A stretch of DNA of 53,650 bases. Origin: Verrucomicrobiota bacterium. Its GTDB lineage: Bacteria > Verrucomicrobiota > Verrucomicrobiia > Limisphaerales > JAEYXS01. Below, in pieces: positions 42,463 through 50,241 of this stretch. The translations under genes were made by a program, and so were the position numbers. The notes below the pieces were generated by a model, which saw nothing but the letters and a program-made list of their open reading frames with translations, was not told the DNA's origin and did no database searches. Positions within the stretch are counted from its first letter, which is position 1. Each line of letters starts with the position of its first letter. The stretch is from the NCBI GenBank assembly GCA_023431185.1, contig JAEYXS010000091.1, positions 1-53,650 of the forward strand. The letters run 5' to 3'.

Positions 42463-42633
42463 TTAGTGGTGATTCGTCTTCGGCGGCAGGCAGAAATAGC
42501 TGAACAGCACGGCAAATCCCAAGAGGCTCAGGAAAAAGAGTCCCGCACCTTTGCCTTGCGCCATACGCACCATGCCGACGCCAATAATCAGCGCCATCAA
42601 CAACGTTACACCGGTCGATGCCCAAAATTTCAT
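42463..42633 (-). CDS. small membrane protein, 56 residues
   Basis: The ATG at 42633 opens MKFWASTGVTLLMALIIGVG, one hydrophobic segment, then a short loop (MVRMAQGKG) and a second segment (AGLFFLSLLGFAVLFSYF), ending CLPPKTNHH. It is thus a two-span protein with no known family. It is followed at once by its own terminator, which supports it as a real gene. An upstream start would add 47 residues with no membrane or domain character. Confidence 0.65.
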   Translation of the reverse strand: MKFWASTGVTLLMALIIGVGMVRMAQGKGAGLFFLSLLGFAVLFSYFCLPPKTNHH

Positions 42634-42694
42634 AGGCGCACAATATAGCGGCTCATTTGCAGGAGACAAGCGACGTTTTTTCGGGTTAGACACC

Positions 42695-44185
42695 CTATTT
42701 GACGGCCTTGTGCGGCAAGGTGTTAGCGAGGATGAAGTCCACGATCGGCTGCGGATTATCCAGGCCGTGCACATGGCCGATGCCGGGCTTGTGGATCACC
42801 TGGATGGACCCGCCCAGAGCCTTATACCGATCCTCGATGATTGCCGTGTTCTCGGCCACCGGCACCACCTCATCCGCATCCCCCACCACATGGAGCAGCG
42901 GCACTTTGGCTTTTGCCAAAGGGGCGAGGTTATCAACGGGGTTCTTCTTCCACGCGAGCGCTTCGGCTTCGTCCTTGAAACCGTGCGTCTTGAGCACCAG
43001 TTGCCAATCTTTCGGGCTGCCTTTGGATTTGCCTTTGCCGCCGGGCCAGCTTTTGAAATCGCAGACGGGCGCATCGGCATAAATGCAGGCGACTTTGTTC
43101 GGATTGGCGGCGGCCCAGTTGTAGATATAGAGACCGCCACGGCTCATGCCTTCCAGCGCCGGTTTGGGATTCAGGTGATGGATGGTGGTGAGGTACGCGT
43201 AAAGCTTGTTCCACACTTCGACCGCCGCCGGGCTGCCGATGAGTTCAGGTGCATCGATGTAAACGAGGTGAAAGCCTTTACCCAAGAGCGCCACATCTAC
43301 CTCCGGGCGATGCGCCCAGAAACGCGCGCGCCAGATCCAGGGCCGGCCTGTCGCTGCCTGTTTGGGCAGGACGATGTAAGCTTTGCGCTTCTCAAACTCG
43401 ATTTCGTGCAGTTCAAAGCCCTTCCAGTCGGAGATCTTGCCGGGGATCAATTGGCTGGGCGTCAAAGGAACCGGAGCCGCTGGCTTCAGATGTTGTTTCA
43501 ACGATGGCAGTGCGCTCGGCAGTTCTTGCATCACCAACTCCGCCATGAGGCGCGCGCCTTTGGGCGAGAAATGCGTCCGATCACCGGGCGCATTGCTGAG
43601 ATCGGCGCTGCCTTGGTCGCCGAGTTTCAGAAAGAGTTGGCCGCTGGCGGTGTGCAGGTCCACCAAGGGCACTTGCTTTTCTGCGGCCACGACTTTCATC
43701 GCTTCGGCGTAGGGTTTCAGGATGTCATTCAGCGAACCATCCGCATTAAATGTGCGCCGATGCATGGGGGTGATGAGCACGGGCTGTACGTTGAGCGCGC
43801 GCGCTTCATCGATGTAGCGGCGCAGGTAATCGCGGAAATCGGTGGCCGCATCGGTGGCTTTCGGCTCGGTCCTGGCGTGGGAGTCGTTGTGGCCGAACTG
43901 GATCAGCACCACATCGGGCTTGAGCGCTTTGGTCTTTTCCCAATGACCTTCGGTGATGAAGCTCTTGGAGCTGCGACCGCTGAGCGCCACGTTGGTTACT
44001 TGCAAGGAGTCTCTGAACCAGTTATGAAGGTAATGGCCCCAGCCGCGCTGGATGCGTGCCTCCGTGTACTCGGCAACTGTGGAATCGCCTAGTACGGCGA
44101 CTTTGAGCGGCGCGGCATGGCCGGTGATGGCAGAAAGAACGGCGGCCACGAGGGCCGCCGTGAAGTTCACGCAAAATCGTTTCAT
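42695..44185 (-). CDS. secreted two-domain esterase: SGNH hydrolase fused to alpha/beta hydrolase
   Basis: A 496-residue protein with a signal peptide (cleavage near GHA). Domain 1 (about 26-225) is an SGNH hydrolase like rhamnogalacturonan acetylesterase: GDST with Ser35, GHND with Asn100, and D-x-x-H at Asp202/His205. Domain 2 (about 250-496) is an alpha/beta hydrolase: nucleophile GMSRGG with Ser348, VVGDADEVVP and a His in GHVHGLDNP. Both active sites look intact. It probably removes two kinds of ester groups from plant or algal polysaccharides. It lies 11 nt behind the sigma-54 activator gene, so the two form an operon. Confidence 0.9.
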   Translation of the reverse strand: MKRFCVNFTAALVAAVLSAITGHAAPLKVAVLGDSTVAEYTEARIQRGWGHYLHNWFRDSLQVTNVALSGRSSKSFITEGHWEKTKALKPDVVLIQFGHNDSHARTEPKATDAATDFRDYLRRYIDEARALNVQPVLITPMHRRTFNADGSLNDILKPYAEAMKVVAAEKQVPLVDLHTASGQLFLKLGDQGSADLSNAPGDRTHFSPKGARLMAELVMQELPSALPSLKQHLKPAAPVPLTPSQLIPGKISDWKGFELHEIEFEKRKAYIVLPKQAATGRPWIWRARFWAHRPEVDVALLGKGFHLVYIDAPELIGSPAAVEVWNKLYAYLTTIHHLNPKPALEGMSRGGLYIYNWAAANPNKVACIYADAPVCDFKSWPGGKGKSKGSPKDWQLVLKTHGFKDEAEALAWKKNPVDNLAPLAKAKVPLLHVVGDADEVVPVAENTAIIEDRYKALGGSIQVIHKPGIGHVHGLDNPQPIVDFILANTLPHKAVK

Positions 44186-44196
44186 GTGATAACAGA

Positions 44197-45537
44197 TCAG
44201 CTCGTCGGGATGTTGTATTGCTTGATCTTGTTATACAGGGTCTGGCGACCGATGCCTAGCCGTTTGGCGGTTTCCAGTTTGTTGCCGCCGGTTTCTTTCA
44301 ACATCTGGAGGATGGCATTGCGTTCGATACCTTCCATCAGGGTCAGGCTGGGCTGATCACCAGTAGTGGCCGGTTCTGTGACGCTCAGGTCCGCAGGCGC
44401 GATCTGCCGGGTATCACACATCAGCACCGCGCGCTGCACCTCGTTCTGCAACTGGCGGACGTTGCCCGGCCAGTCATAGCCGCGCAACATGTCGGCGGCT
44501 TCCGGGGTGAACCCGATGATGGAGCGGCCGGCCTGGGAGGCGAAACGTTTCAGGAATGCTTCGGCCAAGGGCAGGATGTCCTCCCGGCGTTCGCGCAGCG
44601 GCGGCAGGGAAATGGTGATGGCACCGACGCGGTAATACAGGTCCTCGCGCAGTTTGCCTTCCTTGATGGCCTCTTCCACCGGGCGGTTGGTCGCGGCCAC
44701 GATGCGGCAATTCGTCTTGTAGCTGACGCGTCCGCCTACCGGCCGGACTTCCTGTTCCTGCAAGACCCGCAGCAACTTGCTTTGCGTATCGATCGGCATC
44801 TCGGAGATCTCATCCAGCAACAGCGTGCCGCCATCGGCTTCGCGGAAGAGGCCGGTGCGATCAGCGTGGGCGCCGGTGAACGCGCCTTTGACGGAGCCAA
44901 AGAGTTCGCTTTCGATCAGGTCACGCGGCAGGGCGGCGCAGTTCACTTTGATGAGAGGTCCGCTGGCGCGGTTACTCAAAGAATGAAGAAGATCGGCGAT
45001 GACTTCCTTGCCTGTGCCGCTTTCACCGCAGAGGAGGACGGAGACGTCCGTAGGGGCAACGCGTTCGGCGGTGCGCAGTACATTCTTCATCGCGTTGCTG
45101 CGGAAAACCGGCGAACTGCCGCCGCTGATGTTCGAAAGTGCGCGGCGCAGGGTGCTGGTCTGTTCGGTAAGTTTTTTATGTTCCAGCGCCTTCTCGATGG
45201 AGTGGAGCAAGGACTCGTGATCGAAAGGCTTTTTCTGGAAGTCATACGCTCCGAGTTTGGTGGCCGTAACGGCAGCGTCCAAAGAAGCGTGTCCGGTCAG
45301 CACGATCACTTCCGTGCTGGGCCAGGACTTCTTGATGAGGGGCAACAGCTCCAGCCCATCGGCATCATCGAGTTTCAGGTCGAGCAAGACCACATCCGGT
45401 TCTTGCCCGCCCAGCGACTGGCGCAGTGCCGTGCCGCTGGTGATGGAGGAGGCACGGTAACCGTGGGAGGCGAGGAGATTCTGCAGCAGCAGGCAAAGCT
45501 CCTGCTGGTCATCAACGATCAAGATACGGGCATTCAT
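44197..45537 (-). CDS. sigma-54-dependent response regulator, NtrC family
   Basis: A 446-residue protein with three domains. The receiver (1-120) has Asp53 as phosphate acceptor (LLDLK) and 'VDDQQ' acidic residues. The AAA+ domain has Walker A GESGTGKE, the sigma-54 contact GAFTGA, and LLLDEISEMP. The Fis-type helix-turn-helix ends in KRLGIGRQTLYNKIKQY. No histidine kinase is adjacent, so it is an orphan regulator. It is expressed ahead of the esterase gene and may govern it. The region upstream has two AT-rich palindromes. Confidence 0.95.
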   Translation of the reverse strand: MNARILIVDDQQELCLLLQNLLASHGYRASSITSGTALRQSLGGQEPDVVLLDLKLDDADGLELLPLIKKSWPSTEVIVLTGHASLDAAVTATKLGAYDFQKKPFDHESLLHSIEKALEHKKLTEQTSTLRRALSNISGGSSPVFRSNAMKNVLRTAERVAPTDVSVLLCGESGTGKEVIADLLHSLSNRASGPLIKVNCAALPRDLIESELFGSVKGAFTGAHADRTGLFREADGGTLLLDEISEMPIDTQSKLLRVLQEQEVRPVGGRVSYKTNCRIVAATNRPVEEAIKEGKLREDLYYRVGAITISLPPLRERREDILPLAEAFLKRFASQAGRSIIGFTPEAADMLRGYDWPGNVRQLQNEVQRAVLMCDTRQIAPADLSVTEPATTGDQPSLTLMEGIERNAILQMLKETGGNKLETAKRLGIGRQTLYNKIKQYNIPTS

Positions 45538-45656
45538 GGACTGAACCTTTCCAATTGGATAGTCGCCGGTGAATGGCTACAAGGCGGGATGGGCTATACG
45601 GGCAGAACCACTCAACAGTCCATCTTCCAGACGAAACCACCAAACAGACTAACCTT

Positions 45657-45717
45657 TTTTTGCTATCAATAACTAAATATGACAGATAGCAAAAATGGGT
45701 CCAGTCTTATTTTAAGA
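45657..45717. promoter_or_regulatory. two AT-rich palindromes upstream of the NtrC-type regulator
   Basis: tttttgctatc (45657-45667) pairs with gatagcaaaaa (45685-45695) over a 17-nt loop, and gtcttattttaagac follows at about 45703-45717. The A/T tracts are in the arms and no T run follows, so they do not look like a terminator. They may be operators. The 274-bp gap is markedly AT-rich and holds no supported gene. Confidence 0.4.
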
Positions 45718-45811
45718 CATCAAAAAATGAATAAAATATGGCGTTTCCTTGTTTTAACCACATTGCAAGACACAGAATTCGACTGTCAAACCGGGCAAAA
45801 TGCACAATGCC

Positions 45812-46081
45812 CTATAGTTTGGCATCGGGGAACAGCTCTTTGATGCGCTTCTTGACGCGCAGCTCTTCATCCGGGGGCAGCAAGCGGCGATTGACCCGTC
45901 GTTGAACGCCGTCCAACAGCTCCAACCAGTCATCCAAGAGCGGTTCGGGCATATCCTGCCATTGGTCATGGCGTTTGCCGCGCACATGGAAGAGCCAACG
46001 GTCGCCCACATGCTTGGCATAAACTTCGCGCTTTTCGCCCTCCTCGGTCCGCCCTTTCCAACTGATCTCAGCTTTGCCCAT
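45812..46081 (-). CDS. uncharacterised small basic protein coupled to ispF
   Basis: An 89-residue protein starting at the ATG 1 nt after the ispF stop codon. It has 'MGKAEISWKGRTEEGEKREV' at its start, then YAKHVGDRWLFHVRGKRHD and a helical, charged C-terminus (EELRVKKRIKELFP). There is no signal peptide or membrane segment. The tight spacing implies co-translation with ispF. I do not recognise the family; nucleic-acid binding is possible because of the charge, but not shown. Confidence 0.7.
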   Translation of the reverse strand: MGKAEISWKGRTEEGEKREVYAKHVGDRWLFHVRGKRHDQWQDMPEPLLDDWLELLDGVQRRVNRRLLPPDEELRVKKRIKELFPDAKL

Positions 46082-46082
46082 A

Positions 46083-46562
46083 CTATTCGGGGATGTCCAC
46101 TGAGGCGACCGCCATGGCGGCGATGCCTTCACCGCGACCGATGAAGCCCATCATCTCGTTGGTGGTCGCCTTGAGTCCGACGCGCTTCGGGTCGATGCCC
46201 AAGGCGATGGCGATATGATTCTTCATGTTCGGGAAATGCTTGCCCAGCTTGGGCTCCTGCGCGATGACGGAAGCATCAATATTCACGATGCGGCCACTCC
46301 GCTTGAGCACCTGGCTGGCAGCCTCTTCAAGGAAGATGCGGCTGGGGGCGCCTTTCCAGCGCGGGTCGGTGTTCGGGAAGAACTGGCCGATATCCCCTTC
46401 GCCCAGTGCGCCGAGCACGGCATCGGTGATGGCGTGCATCAGGGCGTCGGCATCCGAATGGCCGTCGAGCCCCTTGTGATAAGGGATCTCCACGCCACCC
46501 AGGATCAGCTTCCGGCCTTCCACCAGTTGGTGCACATCGTAGCCTATGCCTACATGTATCAT
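46083..46562 (-). CDS. ispF: 2-C-methyl-D-erythritol 2,4-cyclodiphosphate synthase
   Basis: A 159-residue protein with full IspF motifs: GIGYDVHQL with metal ligands Asp9 and His11, GGVEIPYHKGLDGHSDADAL, 'DIGQFFPNTDPRWKG' and the C-terminal 'GFIGRGEGIAAMAV'. It catalyses the fifth step of the MEP pathway, making the cyclodiphosphate; it is usually a homotrimer with zinc. It is divergent from recA and precedes the small 89-residue gene. ispH, also of this pathway, is at 22.4 kb. Confidence 0.97.
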   Translation of the reverse strand: MIHVGIGYDVHQLVEGRKLILGGVEIPYHKGLDGHSDADALMHAITDAVLGALGEGDIGQFFPNTDPRWKGAPSRIFLEEAASQVLKRSGRIVNIDASVIAQEPKLGKHFPNMKNHIAIALGIDPKRVGLKATTNEMMGFIGRGEGIAAMAVASVDIPE

Positions 46563-46714
46563 GTGCCCTCAGTTTAGGGGCGTGCCCGGGCGTCGCAAGA
46601 TTGAACCTGCGCCATTTTTTCTCCCGAGAGCGCAGAATCGGCTCGCCATTTTCCGGTCAAAGGACTTAAATCCGGTTGCGTTTCAGGAGGTGACAAAATC
46701 CGTCCGCGCCTTCA

Positions 46715-46744
46715 TTGACTTGAAGGGTTGTTGCTCCATAGTAA
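46715..46744 (+). promoter_or_regulatory. candidate recA promoter
   Basis: TTGACT at 46715-46720, 18-bp spacer, TAGTAA at 46739-46744, giving a short leader of about 26 nt. I cannot see a known LexA box in the upstream 214 bp. Confidence 0.4.
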
Positions 46745-46776
46745 CGCGCACAAAAAAACATCCCAAGATTTGCCCT

Positions 46777-47895
<1,119 letters not shown>

Positions 47896-47916
47896 GCTCT
47901 TAAACTATTGCTGCGA

Positions 47917-47947
47917 AAAAGGCCGCGCTTTTCAGCGCGGCCTTTTG
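47917..47947. terminator. bidirectional terminator between recA and the AsmA-like gene
   Basis: aaaaaggccgcgcttttcag followed by cgcggcctttt: a 9-10-bp GC-rich stem with A tracts on the left and T tracts on the right, between convergent genes. Confidence 0.9.
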
Positions 47948-47972
47948 TTTGATGTTTTTAGGGCTGAGCCGC

Positions 47973-48737
47973 TTATTTTTTGAACAGGTTCTTGATGCCT
48001 TCGGTGGCTTTCTTGGTGGTCTCACCGGCCGCGCCGCCGACGTCCTTCACGGCATCCGTGGCGATCTTGCCGACTTTGCTGACGGCATCGGTCACGACTT
48101 TGGTGGATTCGCCGATCAGTTCTTCGAACACGCGCTTGGTGAGGTCGCCGGGCGTGATGCCTTCGGGACCGGTGCCCAAGTTGGTGAGCTTGATCTCCGG
48201 CACAGTGACGGAGAGCGGTTTGTCGCCGAGCATCTTGAAGACGACGTTGATCTTGGCGTCTTTGAGGATGAATTCATCCACCTGAAGCTTCTTGGCGGCA
48301 CCAGTCTTGCCTTCCTGCGCTTCTTTGTTTTCGGCGCTGCCGACGAACTCTTCCACGTTCTTGAGAATCTGGGTGAGGTTGTTCTCTTTCAGGCCGCCTT
48401 CCATGGTGATCTCCGGACCTTCCACGCGAACGGATTTCACGACGATCTTATCGGACATCAAGGAGGCCGGGCTGACGGAGAGGCTGGCCTTGTCCACCTT
48501 GATGGCGTGGGGCGAGGTGTAGCCTTCCGGGTTGCCGATGACGAGACCCTTCACGGAGCCGCCACCGGAGAGGGGCATGATGCCCACGCCGTCCAGCTTG
48601 ATGGAGACTTTGGTGACCTTGGGGCCGACGGTTTCCACGCCGGTCTTGATGATGCCGCCGAGGGAGAAGCCGATGATGACAAGGGCGACAATCAAAACGG
48701 CCACGAGGCCAAGGGCGATTTTTACAGGTTTTTTCAT
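47973..48737 (-). CDS. membrane-anchored AsmA-like protein
   Basis: A 254-residue protein. One N-terminal membrane helix (about 7-30) is followed by a region like the start of AsmA/DUF748 proteins: LSGGGSVKGLVIGNPEGY, 'PSLMSDKIVVKSVRVEGPEI'-type beta-strands and LQVDEFILKDAKINV. AsmA-type proteins act in outer-membrane lipid transport. The last 55 residues are an amphipathic helix with a repeated D-A-V-x-K-V/x-G-x-I/A-x pattern ending in FKK, like apolipoprotein or LEA helices. It has its own unit, opposite recA. Confidence 0.78.
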   Translation of the reverse strand: MKKPVKIALGLVAVLIVALVIIGFSLGGIIKTGVETVGPKVTKVSIKLDGVGIMPLSGGGSVKGLVIGNPEGYTSPHAIKVDKASLSVSPASLMSDKIVVKSVRVEGPEITMEGGLKENNLTQILKNVEEFVGSAENKEAQEGKTGAAKKLQVDEFILKDAKINVVFKMLGDKPLSVTVPEIKLTNLGTGPEGITPGDLTKRVFEELIGESTKVVTDAVSKVGKIATDAVKDVGGAAGETTKKATEGIKNLFKK

Positions 48738-48972
48738 AAAATCGATTTCGGGAGGGGTTGCTCACCTTACTCCCGTAACGCCAGATTAGGACAAGTGCAG
48801 AAGGTTTCAAAGTTCAAAAAACGAAGGAAGCCTTCGGCGAGGGAAAACTCCTCTCAATTAAATCCGGTGATAACATTCACATCTCTAACTGGGCAGTTCA
48901 TCTGTGTGGGCGCGCTTGAATAACTCAGGCGTGCCGAACGTCAGCGAGTTGCAAACCCGAAATGCCTTAACT

Positions 48973-50163
48973 ATGAAGCTCTCCTTTCTGCCAAAACGGT
49001 GCCATGTCTTGCTGGCGGTTTGCGGGCTGGCGGCCTGTTCGATGCATGGTGCCACCCGGGCTTATGCCGCCGGGGTCGAACGCATCTGGTTGACACATCA
49101 ATCGCCGGACCCGTCCAAGATCGTGGTCAGTTGGGAGACCGCGCAGCCGGGTGATTCGGTGGTGGAGTTTGGCACCACGCCTGCGTTAGGTGAGACTGTG
49201 AAAGTGGCAGGGAGCCGCACCTTGCATCACGTGGAGATCCCGCTGGCGAAGAAGGACACAGTGTATCATTACCGCGTGAAAAGCGGTGACCAAGTCTCGG
49301 CGGTGGCGTCGTTCAAGGGGTATCCGACCAAGGAACTGCGGGTGGTGGTGGTGGCGAACATCCGGGCAGATGCCAAGCTCGACTTTGCCGCGATCCGCAA
49401 GGAGGATGCGCATCTGCTGGTCTCGGCTGGTGACACGGCGATGCAGTATCAATTCGGTGCACAGGCGGACCCGGAAAGCACCAAGTCCCATAGTGTGCTG
49501 ATCGACACGCAGGCGGCGTTGTTCCGCACCACGCCGTTCATGCCGTCCTTGGGCAATCTGGATCGGAAGATCCGGCCGAACAGTCCGGGCCCGGGCATCC
49601 CGGCGTATGACATCGCGGCCACGGGTTACCGTAAGTTCTTTGCGCTGCCGGGTAAGGAATGGATCTGGGCGTTTGACGTCCCGGACTTCGACCTGCGGCT
49701 GATCTCGGTGGACATGAACCACACGGGCGACTTCGGCACGGAGAACCAGTCCTGCCATCCGTTCGACCGGAACTCGGAGCAGTTGAAGTGGTATGCTGAG
49801 ACGATGGAGGCGACGAAGGCGGGCTTCGTCATCACGTTGTATGGCGAGACGAGCCGCACTGTGCGGCGGCATGCAGAGGGCGAATGGAAGCGGCTCATCC
49901 AGCGGGGCACCATAGGCATCTCCGGAGAATGCTATCACGCCGAGCGCACGGTGGTGGACGGATTCACTTATTACAACAGCTCCGTGCGCGGCAACGGGAC
50001 ATTCGGCATTGACCCGGAGGCGGCCTTTCTGGACAAGGAATCCAGCTACCAACTCATTACGTTCGACCGTACGGCAGGCACAATGACGGTGACGCTGAAG
50101 GCATTGAAGGATGGCCGGGTGCTGGACCAGCAGACGTTCAAGAAGCGGGCTCCTAAATCGTAA
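48973..50163 (+). CDS. secreted purple acid phosphatase-like protein with degenerate active site
   Basis: The ATG at 48973 gives 396 residues and a signal peptide. An N-terminal fibronectin-type domain (about 35-120, VERIWLTHQSPDPSKIVVSW) precedes a metallophosphoesterase fold. The five metal motifs are mostly lost: the first GDxG reads ANIR, only GD at 153-154 is kept, GNH[DE] is GNLD (194-197), the xxxH motif ends in Tyr290, and GHxHxYER is GECYHAER (318-325). Family membership is clear; phosphatase activity is doubtful. The 235 bp before it hold no other feature that I can support. Confidence 0.8.
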   Translation: MKLSFLPKRCHVLLAVCGLAACSMHGATRAYAAGVERIWLTHQSPDPSKIVVSWETAQPGDSVVEFGTTPALGETVKVAGSRTLHHVEIPLAKKDTVYHYRVKSGDQVSAVASFKGYPTKELRVVVVANIRADAKLDFAAIRKEDAHLLVSAGDTAMQYQFGAQADPESTKSHSVLIDTQAALFRTTPFMPSLGNLDRKIRPNSPGPGIPAYDIAATGYRKFFALPGKEWIWAFDVPDFDLRLISVDMNHTGDFGTENQSCHPFDRNSEQLKWYAETMEATKAGFVITLYGETSRTVRRHAEGEWKRLIQRGTIGISGECYHAERTVVDGFTYYNSSVRGNGTFGIDPEAAFLDKESSYQLITFDRTAGTMTVTLKALKDGRVLDQQTFKKRAPKS

Positions 50164-50241
50164 AAAAACACTAATCTCCCGCCTGGTTTAGCCTGTTGCC
50201 TTCACTTGTGTTTTGCTGGTGAGGGAGTATTCTTATCGGAC

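Noticed and set aside
46687..46697. Strong Shine-Dalgarno-like aggaggtgaca upstream of recA
   Set aside because: No start codon at proper distance opens a believable frame; the RecA family start is at 46777.
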